Below, piece after piece: positions 23,157-30,612 of a stretch of 64,000 nt of DNA (position 1 is the stretch's first letter; each line of letters opens with the position of its first letter). The notes below the pieces were generated by a model. It was not told where the DNA came from, ran no database searches, and saw nothing but the letters and a program-made list of their open reading frames with translations. Source of the DNA: JBFWNG01 sp050251195 (GTDB lineage: Bacteria; Bdellovibrionota_B; Oligoflexia; Oligoflexales; Oligoflexaceae); NCBI GenBank assembly GCA_050251195.1, contig JBFWNG010000003.1:310001-374000 (forward strand). The letters run 5' to 3'. The position numbers and the translations under genes were made by a program.

Positions 23157-24377
23157 CTATTTGTATAAGTACAGCAAGTAATCGTTCCATCCATTCTCAT
23201 CCACGCCCATAGTATTGGGCCATGCGTCTCGTCGAAATTGAAGCGCGAGAGGTTTTTTTATCTTGCCGTCTTTGGAAATGTAATGACCCTTCATATCCGC
23301 TTTGGAGAAACCTACCTCCCCAGCAAGGTCACCGCTGTCCTTCTCGTTTGGGATTTTGGTGAAAACCCGTTGCTGCGGAGGTAATTCAACAAACACGATT
23401 GCATCAACTTCTTCGTTTATCCCCGCCTTCATTTCACCGACAGCTACGAAATCGTCTCCCTTACTTCGAGCCGCCGACACCTCCATTCCTTCACGTGTTA
23501 ACGTCACTCTGGTGCAATCATAGCCCGTTGGAATGCCGAACCATTGAGCCTGATAAATATTAACCGGACTGTCGTCGTTCCCGCATCCTTCGTAAGTTTT
23601 TTCATGAAAGGCGTTGATGACACCATCGACCGAGTACAGTTTTCGCATCTCGGTAGGGTTAAGGGTCCCGGCCTTTTCCTCTTTAACGAAATACCAGACC
23701 ATCCATTGCAACAAAGCCGACTCCATCAAATCGGGCTTGTCTCCCCCTACCTTGCTATCGTCCAAACCAAATATATGACCTACTTCATGGAGGATCGCCT
23801 GACGCAACAAGCAGCCATCGCAGGTTTCTTGAGACCAGGCGTCCTTATCTATAAGGCTCGTATCAGGTTTCAGATCGCCGTCTAACGGTGCTATATAAAT
23901 GTAGCCCTTAGATCTGAGGTTATTGAGGTCATAGCTTGTACGAACGGCAGCCCCCAGATAGTCTTTAAAGTCAGGGAATCCTTCCTTCTGTTTTTTGCTA
24001 AGCACTCCCAATTGAAATCGGAGATCCGTCGTGGGTTGACACTCCTCTTCGAACTTGAATTCTTGGGTTGCGATACGTACTTGCGAGTATGGCGCTAACT
24101 CTCCCTCGGCGTAGTATTCGTCTGGCGCCTTTAAGAAAGCGTCTTTCCACTCGTTTAAGGCTCCGTCGACCATCTGCTTTGCTTGTGCATAATTTATGTC
24201 GAAATACTTGGTGTCCATTTCGATACAATAGGTGACGACTTCAGTGTTCTCCAACCACCAGGGGTTGTTCTGATAGGGGCGAAACGACTTTCCGCCGCCA
24301 CTGGAGATCGTGCCGCCTAGGGATCCGGTCGCAACTGACAGTGCAGCTACTAAACTTGCTATTCTCGTTGTTTTCAT
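23157..24377 (-). CDS. Secreted matrixin-like zinc metalloprotease (paralog B)
   Basis: 406 residues with signal peptide MKTTRIASLVAALSVATGSLG, then SSGGGKSF and the segment NNPWWLENTEVVTYCI shared with paralog A. The zinc motif is HEVGHIFGLDD (about residues 195-205), so the third ligand position is Asp rather than His, a variation also known among metzincins. Two cysteines just before it (ETCDGCLL) could be a disulfide or a pro-segment switch. The C-terminal domain resembles that of paralog A only weakly. It is divergent from TIGR02147 copy 3, with the start codons 125 bases apart. Confidence 0.8.
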   Translation of the reverse strand: MKTTRIASLVAALSVATGSLGGTISSGGGKSFRPYQNNPWWLENTEVVTYCIEMDTKYFDINYAQAKQMVDGALNEWKDAFLKAPDEYYAEGELAPYSQVRIATQEFKFEEECQPTTDLRFQLGVLSKKQKEGFPDFKDYLGAAVRTSYDLNNLRSKGYIYIAPLDGDLKPDTSLIDKDAWSQETCDGCLLRQAILHEVGHIFGLDDSKVGGDKPDLMESALLQWMVWYFVKEEKAGTLNPTEMRKLYSVDGVINAFHEKTYEGCGNDDSPVNIYQAQWFGIPTGYDCTRVTLTREGMEVSAARSKGDDFVAVGEMKAGINEEVDAIVFVELPPQQRVFTKIPNEKDSGDLAGEVGFSKADMKGHYISKDGKIKKPLALQFRRDAWPNTMGVDENGWNDYLLYLYK

Positions 24378-24502
24378 TGTCTTTTCCTTGCTGTTAATCG
24401 GTTAAATGTGCGCTGCAGCAACAATCCCATGGTGTCATGCCTATAGATTCTCATCCAGATGTTTGTTATAAAAACTATCCTAATATTGTGAGTAATACTA
24501 AA

Positions 24503-25300
24503 ATGTTTGATCATAACGACTACAAAGCCATTATTGCGGAACGCCTTATAGCACATAAGGATCAGCGCGGATACCGGCGAAAACTTACAGATGCGATGGG
24601 CGTGCACACGTCGTTTCTATCTCAAGCAATGAACTCGCATGTACATATTACGCCCGATCACGCCGCTTGCTTGGCGGAGATTTGGGGCCTGGGAGAAGAC
24701 GAGAGGGACTACTTTATTACCTTGGTTCATCTTGCACGATCTTCCTCCAAGCATTATCAGAACTTCCTTCGATCGAAGCTGGACGGGCTACGCGCAAAGA
24801 ACAAACAAATCAGCAGCAGAATTGCGAGTAAAACGTTTGCCAAGGAAGATGCGGAAAAGATGCTTTCCTATTACGCTTCTTGGCATCTTGCCGCGACGCA
24901 TGTGCTTATGGGTGTACCTGGTTTTGATAATGCTGAAGCTATAGCGGATCGTCTGCGGCTGCCGCTTGGTATTGTGCATCAGGCACTGAATCAACTCGAA
25001 GGCATTGGTTTTATCAAGAAAGAGAGCGGTAAATATAAAGTGGCGGTAGACATGGTGCACATTCCGCCAAAATCGCCACTCGTGTTTCAGCATCATGTCA
25101 ACTGGAGGACCTACGCGATCTCACGTATTGCCATGCGCGCGGAAGACACCCACTATACGGGCGTCATGGCAATGAGCCGCAAGGATTTTGAGAAGATTCG
25201 CGAGACCTTTCTTGCCGCTATTGAGAAGGCTCATCAAATTGCAGGACCTTCGAAAGAAGAGGAATTGTTTTGTTTGTGTTTTGATGCGTTTGAAGCGTAG
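24503..25300 (+). CDS. TIGR02147-family regulator (copy 3)
   Basis: 265 residues from ATG 24503 (start MFDHNDYKAIIAERL). The frame opens at ATG 24437, but the later ATG matches where family members begin and leaves room for divergent promoters. A helix-turn-helix (LTDAMGVHTSFLSQAMNSH) is followed by the helical DUF4423 domain, including SYYASWHLAATHVLM (the position of EWYYPVV in copy 1) and IADRLRLPLGIVHQALNQLEGIGFIKK, a winged-helix-like part. Its divergent neighbour is secreted protease B. Regulatory role is by family; the target is inferred from position. Confidence 0.85.
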   Translation: MFDHNDYKAIIAERLIAHKDQRGYRRKLTDAMGVHTSFLSQAMNSHVHITPDHAACLAEIWGLGEDERDYFITLVHLARSSSKHYQNFLRSKLDGLRAKNKQISSRIASKTFAKEDAEKMLSYYASWHLAATHVLMGVPGFDNAEAIADRLRLPLGIVHQALNQLEGIGFIKKESGKYKVAVDMVHIPPKSPLVFQHHVNWRTYAISRIAMRAEDTHYTGVMAMSRKDFEKIRETFLAAIEKAHQIAGPSKEEELFCLCFDAFEA

Positions 25301-25327
25301 GAGAGCGAAGAGAAGTTTAGAAGGAGC

Positions 25328-25349
25328 CATATGGGGATGTCCCCATATG
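25328..25349. terminator. Perfect 10-bp palindrome between convergent genes
   Basis: CATATGGGGA and TCCCCATATG pair perfectly around a TG loop, in the 64 bases between the convergent genes ending at 25300 and 25365. It lacks a T-run. It may be a terminator or processing hairpin for both transcripts, or a REP-like repeat. Confidence 0.5.
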
Positions 25350-25364
25350 ACTCTGGAATAGAAC

Positions 25365-26066
25365 TTAGAGTGTGTTGCCGATGATAGAGATTGGTTTGGT
25401 CGATACGACTTCACCTTTTGTGGTCACAAGGTACTTGCCGATGACGCGGCCCAAGATGGCGCTTCGAAGGCCCATGAATTCTTCTACGACAGATACGATG
25501 TGCAGACATTTGCCGGCATTAGTACAATCGGTTTCGATGATGGTTGCAGTAACTTTGCGGTCGTTGCTGGGTAGCTCGCCGATTTTTTCTGCAACAACGT
25601 TTTCCCAATCGAGTACTTCTGGGCTATCAACGAAGTCGGCCATTGCAACTGCTTTAATTTTCGCCTCGGAATAGACCGGTTTTTCTTGGCGTCCAGCGAG
25701 AATACCGAGTGCTGCGATTTCTGTTGCGGTGATTGCTTCTGGTTCAACTTTAACACTGTACTTGCCGATCAAAGTCGCAAGACTTTGTCCTGTTTGTCCC
25801 AAAAGGCTCTTTACAACAGATACGATGTAAACGCAGTCACCGGCATCGCTGCAATCTTTTTCAACGATTTGTTGGGTGGTTGTGGATCCATTCCCCATCT
25901 GGGTTTTGAGTTCGAGGCTAATAGCGTCTTCCCACTTCATGACTTCTGGGCTGACGTTAAATGCTCGCTCAGCTGCCAATTTGATGGGAACTTCGTTTGG
26001 CTTCGGGGCGGCGTAAACGTAGCTGCTCATAGCCATGGCGATCGAAAACAGTGCGGTCTTTTTCAT
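25365..26066 (-). CDS. Secreted protein with two tandem copies of one domain
   Basis: 233 residues from ATG 26066 (AAGGAG 8 bases upstream; signal peptide MKKTALFSIAMAMSSYVYA). An earlier ATG at 26126 would add 20 residues ahead of the signal and was rejected. The mature protein is an internal duplication: SPEVMKWEDAISLEL ... CSDAGDCVYIVSVVKSLLG ... LIGKYSVK near residues 38-116, then SPEVLDWENVVAEKI ... CTNAGKCLHIVSVVEEFMG ... VIGKYLVT near 151-222. Each copy has a C-x5-C pair. No known family was recognised. It may bind a small ligand or a partner protein. Confidence 0.7.
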   Translation of the reverse strand: MKKTALFSIAMAMSSYVYAAPKPNEVPIKLAAERAFNVSPEVMKWEDAISLELKTQMGNGSTTTQQIVEKDCSDAGDCVYIVSVVKSLLGQTGQSLATLIGKYSVKVEPEAITATEIAALGILAGRQEKPVYSEAKIKAVAMADFVDSPEVLDWENVVAEKIGELPSNDRKVTATIIETDCTNAGKCLHIVSVVEEFMGLRSAILGRVIGKYLVTTKGEVVSTKPISIIGNTL

Positions 26067-26147
26067 CCTTTTGCTCCTTGAGTTGTGAAAAAAAATGGGA
26101 TAATTAGGCCCATCTTGTTGCAGCAAAATTTTTTTGGCAAACGAAAA

Positions 26148-26164
26148 GTTAAAAAAAATTTAAT
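26148..26164. promoter_or_regulatory. GTTAAA-N5-TTTAAT element, weak match to the GTTAAC repeats
   Basis: This sits 82 bases before the secreted duplicated-domain protein starting at 26066. Spacing equals that of the elements at 211 and 20821, but the surroundings are an A/T run, so chance is likely. Flanking inverted copies of GCAGCAAAA (26121-26129) and TTTTGCTGC (26170-26178) could form a stem enclosing it. Confidence 0.2.
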
Positions 26165-26227
26165 GTGATTTTTGCTGCAGGAGTCTCGTGATTCCTGCAC
26201 TGCGTCAAGATGACGGCACGACGAGAG

Positions 26228-26251
26228 AACAAAACCTAACCGACAGGTTAG
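26228..26251 (-). terminator. Intrinsic terminator of the glycosyltransferase gene
   Basis: On the minus strand CTAACC, TGTC and GGTTAG form a stem-loop followed by GTTTTGTT. The stem includes the TAA stop of the glycosyltransferase gene (26250-26248). Confidence 0.55.
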
Positions 26252-27360
26252 CGGATAATCAGCTTTTGGCTCGCTTCCTTAATCTCCACTAAAGAAACTT
26301 CATTGAAACATTTGGGCTCGTTCGTGCAGGACTTCTTCCAGCAGGGGGAACACGATACCTTCGCTTGCAATTTGAAACCCTTTTCGTAGAGATCAATTTC
26401 TTGCGAGCAACTTACCCCAAACCATGCAATGACAGGTTTTGACAACGCCACGCCGATGTGAAGACCGAGCGAACAACCAGTGAACACCCAATCGCAAGCG
26501 TCCATCCATAGTATTCCCGAACGCAAGCCTTGGTTGGTGGGTGTGTTGACGACGAGCGGGTCATCAGCAAAGGCTTTCTTCATGGCTGTCTGTCGCTCTT
26601 CGTCCTCTCGGCCGCCGAGCAATGCGACAACCCAATTAGGAAATGTCTGCCGCCAGAGATTGATGAGTTCGATGCTTTTTTCAACGGTGAATTTTTTGTA
26701 TGGATACAGGAGGGAACAGCCGGTGTTGTAGCCGATGACTCCTTGCTTTTCTTGTAGCAGCGACGTCCTGCGACCAGACACTTCCTTTTTTTCGTCGTCT
26801 GACAGCGCGAGAACGTAAGGATCACGTTTCCAGGACAAGCCCATGCTTTCCGTGATTTGCTGCGTTTCAGGTTTCTGGTTCTCAAAGAATTTGAGCTGAT
26901 CGTTGAGACCGACTTCAAACTGGTAGTCGGCAAAACTATTGAATGGTCGAATAGCGCCGTGTTCCGTGACGCCAAAACCAAACTTCTCGCGGGCGTTAAT
27001 TTTTTCCGCCAGCGCGCCCGCCGAAAGCGACTTGTCCACGGCGAAAAGGTAATCGAACTTAAGATGTTCGAACACGGCGTAACCAGCCGTATCATATTCG
27101 ACAACCGAATCAATCATGGGATTACCGGCGAGAAGCGGTTTCGCATTCTTTAGCGTAATCCAAGTAATGTGGCATCCGGGTAGCTTGCGTTTGATGGGGT
27201 GAAGCAAGGCCGTGGAGCGCAAAACAGCGCCCAGCGCTTCAAGACTCACAATAGCGACTCTAGTGGTTATCTTGTCGTAATGTGCGCAGCCGTCACAAGC
27301 CCTCTTAAACTGGCACGGCTTGTATCCTGTAAAGAATCGGCAGTCGTAATTATATGTCAT
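26248..27360 (-). CDS. Glycosyltransferase family 9 (heptosyltransferase-like)
   Basis: 370 residues. An N-terminal cysteine cluster (CRFFTGYKPCQFKRACDGC, residues 7-25) may bind a metal or Fe-S centre; such N-termini occur in a subset of GT9 enzymes. The rest has the ADP-heptose transferase plan: VSLEALGAVLRSTAL near the start, GYNTGCSLLYPYKKF with the phosphate-binding turn, VALLGGREDEER, and a late GCSLGLHIGVALSKPVIAWFG. A second cysteine group (CSPCWKKSC) lies near the C-terminus, as in many GT9 members. The likely role is adding a sugar to lipopolysaccharide or another surface glycan; donor and acceptor are unknown. It is divergent from ldcA across 61 bases. Confidence 0.8.
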   Translation of the reverse strand: MTYNYDCRFFTGYKPCQFKRACDGCAHYDKITTRVAIVSLEALGAVLRSTALLHPIKRKLPGCHITWITLKNAKPLLAGNPMIDSVVEYDTAGYAVFEHLKFDYLFAVDKSLSAGALAEKINAREKFGFGVTEHGAIRPFNSFADYQFEVGLNDQLKFFENQKPETQQITESMGLSWKRDPYVLALSDDEKKEVSGRRTSLLQEKQGVIGYNTGCSLLYPYKKFTVEKSIELINLWRQTFPNWVVALLGGREDEERQTAMKKAFADDPLVVNTPTNQGLRSGILWMDACDWVFTGCSLGLHIGVALSKPVIAWFGVSCSQEIDLYEKGFKLQAKVSCSPCWKKSCTNEPKCFNEVSLVEIKEASQKLIIR

Positions 27361-27421
27361 GAATCTATCCCAAAGGTGCTATACTTTGAAAAACTGAAAA
27401 GACGAAAACTCTAATCATAAT

Positions 27422-28303
27422 ATGAAGCAGCAACAAACTATCCGCATAATTTTTCCTTCTAGCATAAGCCTGGAAAATATCCTAGACGCTCGCAGGGAAG
27501 AACTGGAAAAAAACGGATTCAGGGTATTAACGAATCGTCCGCGCCTCGATCCGGCGTGGCCGTATAGTTCCGCAAGTATCGAGGATCGGTCCGCGGAGCT
27601 CATAAACGCCGTTCTCGATCCAGAGGCCGGAATCCTGCTCTGCGCGCGGGGCGGTTGGGGGGCAAGCGATCTTCTCTCTCGCGTTCCTTGGGCGCAGATG
27701 AAAAACGCCCGGCCTAAAATCATTATCGGATTTTCGGATATCTCAGCTATTCACAGCGCATTTTATAAACATCTTGGCTGGAAGTCGATACACGGACCTA
27801 TGCCTCTCACCAACCAGTGGGACGAACATCCGGACGGCGTCGGGTCGCTCCTTCAAATTCTAAGAAAGGAACGAATTTCGCAAGCCATCGCACTCCAACC
27901 TCATAGCTATAACAATAAAGTAGAAGGTCCTCTTTTTGGAGGCTGCCTTAGTGTTCTCACGAATCTTATAGGAACGGGATTTCTGCCGGATTTAAAAGAT
28001 CATATTGTGTTCTTTGAAGATATTGGAGAACATCCCGCTAGAATTACGAGATTCCTCAATCAATGGGTTCTCTCGAAATCTCTTAAGGGCGTCAAAGGCA
28101 TTGTCCTAGGGGATTTTGGGGATTTGCAGATGAACAACGGCGCTGCCGATCTCGCAAAGGAATTAAGAAAACGACTCGAAATGCCCGTCTTTACTTCGAT
28201 GGATTTTGGTCATCAGAAAAGAAATGTTCCTTTGGGCATCGGAGCGCATGCAGTGATTCAAAACCAAGAACTGACCTGGAAATGGGGGCACGGTTATGCA
28301 TAA
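27422..28303 (+). CDS. ldcA: LD-carboxypeptidase (peptidase S66)
   Basis: 293 residues of the S66 family, which removes the terminal D-Ala from murein tetrapeptides during cell-wall recycling. The catalytic triad can be placed: Ser in IIGFSDISAIHSAF, Glu in VFFEDIGEHPARI and His in DFGHQKRNVPLGIG. CARGGWGASDLL is the conserved glycine-rich segment. There is no signal peptide, consistent with cytoplasmic recycling. It overlaps mpl by 8 bases, and the two act in consecutive steps. Confidence 0.88.
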   Translation: MKQQQTIRIIFPSSISLENILDARREELEKNGFRVLTNRPRLDPAWPYSSASIEDRSAELINAVLDPEAGILLCARGGWGASDLLSRVPWAQMKNARPKIIIGFSDISAIHSAFYKHLGWKSIHGPMPLTNQWDEHPDGVGSLLQILRKERISQAIALQPHSYNNKVEGPLFGGCLSVLTNLIGTGFLPDLKDHIVFFEDIGEHPARITRFLNQWVLSKSLKGVKGIVLGDFGDLQMNNGAADLAKELRKRLEMPVFTSMDFGHQKRNVPLGIGAHAVIQNQELTWKWGHGYA

Positions 28304-29756
28304 CAACAAATCTAAAATATACTTCGTCGGAATATGCGGGACAGGAATGGCGTCCTGCGCAGGTCTTTTTAAAGAAGCAGGATACGATGTTGTCGGCAGC
28401 GATCAGAACATCTATCCCCCGATGTCAACCATGCTGGAAGATCTTAAAATCCAGTGTTTCAGCCCCTACAGCAAAGACAATATCAAAAACAATCCAGGCG
28501 ACACTTACGTCATCGCAAACGCTCTATCTCGCGGAAACGACGAGATCGAATACATTCTTGAACAAAAACTGTCTTATACAAGTTTTCCGGCGTTGCTCGG
28601 CAAACATTTTTTAAAGGATAAGTTCTCCATAGTGGTTGCCGGCACACACGGCAAAACGACGACCACAAGTCTTCTTGCGAGCATTCTTACGACGTTGGGA
28701 CTGGATCCGAACTATATCATCGGCGGCATTCCCAAGGACTTACCCCAAAGTTTTAAAGCGACCAAATCCCCTTTGTTCGTGATCGAGGGCGACGAGTACG
28801 ACACAGCCTTCTTCGACAAAGGATCTAAGTTCCTGCATTACTGCCCCGACATCGTCATCTTCAACAACTTGGAATTTGATCATGCGGATATTTTCTCGGA
28901 CCTGGCGGCGATCGAGAAGCAATTTACAGCACTTCTGAAGCTTCTGCCTGATCCGAAAAACATTATAGCCAACGTGGACGACCCCGGCGTCGTCAAACTT
29001 CTCCAACAAATGGGTATTGCAGACCACGTCACCCGTGTCAGCACTCTCGGGACAACCCCTCGGGCGGACGTCGTTCTTGTAAAAAGACATGAGAACTTTG
29101 AGAACTCAAATCTTTGGGCGGGAACAATTAAGACGAACCTGTGGGGAGAAACGACGTTTAAGACGAAGCTTGTCGGCGCTCATAATATTGCCAACATCGC
29201 CCAAGCGGTCGCATGCCTCGAACGCCTTGTCGGGCTCAAGATGATGCCGTCCTTTGACAAAACAAAAGTTCAAAGCGCCATAGGGGGTTTCCAAGGCGTC
29301 AAACGGCGGCTCGAGCATTTGGGAGTCGTCAACGGTATCGACGTGTTTGAGGACTTTGCCCATCATCCGACCGCGGTCAAAACGGTCATCGAGGGATTCA
29401 AAAAATCGTATCCCGGTCGCAGACTTTTGGTTGCGTTTGAGCCTAAGAATGCGACAAGCCGACGCAACCTGTTTGTTAATGAATATGTGAAAGCCTTCGA
29501 GCTGGCGGACCGGGTTTATCTCGGAGAGTGCCCTGTGGATAAACGCATCGAAGAGTCATCGAGAATGGACACCGCTGTGCTGAGTTCTAAAATAGGGAAC
29601 AAGGCGCAGGCACTCGCGTCAAATCAATCTCTCCTCGAACAGATGGTCCAAGATTCGCAGCAAGGAGACGCTTTGGTGTTTATGTCGTCGGGAAGCTTCT
29701 CGGGCGTGCAGCACTCGATTTTGGAAAAATTAAGAAAAAAATACCAACATTTTTGA
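28296..29756 (+). CDS. mpl: UDP-N-acetylmuramate:tripeptide ligase
   Basis: Mpl joins recycled L-Ala-gamma-D-Glu-meso-DAP to UDP-MurNAc. The 486 residues have the Mur-ligase plan: an N-terminal UDP-binding FVGICGTGMASCAGL, ATP loop VAGTHGKTTTTSLL, and a C-terminal domain with EDFAHHPTAVKTVI. EGDEYDTAFFDKGSKF is the sequence that separates Mpl from MurC. With ldcA immediately upstream and an M14 murein peptidase at 8575, the genome clearly has a murein-recycling route. Confidence 0.93.
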   Translation: MHNNKSKIYFVGICGTGMASCAGLFKEAGYDVVGSDQNIYPPMSTMLEDLKIQCFSPYSKDNIKNNPGDTYVIANALSRGNDEIEYILEQKLSYTSFPALLGKHFLKDKFSIVVAGTHGKTTTTSLLASILTTLGLDPNYIIGGIPKDLPQSFKATKSPLFVIEGDEYDTAFFDKGSKFLHYCPDIVIFNNLEFDHADIFSDLAAIEKQFTALLKLLPDPKNIIANVDDPGVVKLLQQMGIADHVTRVSTLGTTPRADVVLVKRHENFENSNLWAGTIKTNLWGETTFKTKLVGAHNIANIAQAVACLERLVGLKMMPSFDKTKVQSAIGGFQGVKRRLEHLGVVNGIDVFEDFAHHPTAVKTVIEGFKKSYPGRRLLVAFEPKNATSRRNLFVNEYVKAFELADRVYLGECPVDKRIEESSRMDTAVLSSKIGNKAQALASNQSLLEQMVQDSQQGDALVFMSSGSFSGVQHSILEKLRKKYQHF

Positions 29757-29775
29757 CAATTTGTTGATAATTCCG

Positions 29776-29804
29776 TTGAAATTTATTTCCCAAACCAGCA
29801 TATT
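29776..29804 (+). promoter_or_regulatory. Putative sigma-70-type promoter of pal
   Basis: TTGAAA (29776-29781), a 17-base spacer and CATATT (29799-29804) match the consensus at 5 and 4 of 6 positions. The site is about 80 bases before the pal start and just after mpl. Confidence 0.45.
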
Positions 29805-29885
29805 GGGTCAATTGGAAATACAATAAGCTCCAGGTAGTAGGGGCATATTATTAACATTTTTTGACATGTTCTCAGGAGTTGTAGA

Positions 29886-30386
29886 ATGGTTTTGAAGTAT
29901 CGTGTTCCCTTTTTCGGAATGGTTTTAGTTGCAATGTCTTTGTTCCTTGGCAATTGTACCGACGACGAACAACCCGAAGAAACAGTTGAAGCATCTCAAC
30001 CTGAAGTTCCTGCAACGCCACCAGAAGACTCTTTGGGCGATGCTGCCGGCGATGCAACGAAGCCTGTTTATTTCGCATTCGACGATTACACCCTCAACTC
30101 TGACGCTCAAGGCCAACTTAACCGCCTTGCGGATTTCTTGAAATCAAGCACTTCGGCAATCGTTCAGATTGAAGGTCACTGCGACGAAAGAGGTTCTATC
30201 GAATACAACCTCGCTCTCGGTGAGCGCCGCGCACAATCAGTTAAGAACTACCTCGTTCAACTCGGTGTTGACACAGGTCGCCTTACGACGATCTCTTACG
30301 GCGAAGAAAAGCCCGTAACTGACGGCCATGAAGAAGGCGCTTGGAGCCAAAACCGACGCGCTGAGTTCGCCGTATCCAATCGATAA
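29886..30386 (+). CDS. pal: Peptidoglycan-associated lipoprotein Pal
   Basis: 166 residues with a lipoprotein signal (lipobox LGNC, Cys24), a Glu/Pro-rich linker (26-55) and an OmpA-type murein-binding domain: YFAFDDYTLN, IEGHCDERGSIEYNLALGERRA and a C-terminal NRRAEF. Asp and Arg of these motifs bind DAP in the wall. Pal normally works with TolABQR in outer-membrane constriction, but no tol genes are nearby. CAGGAG precedes the ATG, and a strong terminator follows. Confidence 0.92.
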   Translation: MVLKYRVPFFGMVLVAMSLFLGNCTDDEQPEETVEASQPEVPATPPEDSLGDAAGDATKPVYFAFDDYTLNSDAQGQLNRLADFLKSSTSAIVQIEGHCDERGSIEYNLALGERRAQSVKNYLVQLGVDTGRLTTISYGEEKPVTDGHEEGAWSQNRRAEFAVSNR

Positions 30387-30403
30387 GATTCTTTGATTAC
30401 TTC

Positions 30404-30430
30404 AAAAACCCTTCTTCGGAAGGGTTTTTT
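30404..30430 (+). terminator. Intrinsic terminator after pal
   Basis: AAAAACCCTTC, a TTCG tetraloop and GAAGGGTTTTTT form an 11-bp stem with a T-run, 18 bases after the pal stop. The remaining gap to rny (30431-30612) holds no convincing gene. Confidence 0.9.
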
Positions 30431-30612
30431 ATTACAAAATCATCCGAGAAATCGATAGTATGCTCTTGGCAAAACGCCGGGTCCATCAAGACGTTGCAAA
30501 CTTTAGCCAAGCGATATACGATCACAATCTCGTTATCATGGTAAACTGGGACGCGGTCAGTCTGTGACTTTAATATTAAAACAAATTAAGACAAAATCTG
30601 GAGGATTCGCCA

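Noticed and set aside
30460..30570. 36-codon open frame between pal and rny
   Set aside because: No ribosome site, no recognisable sequence, and it lies directly after a strong terminator.
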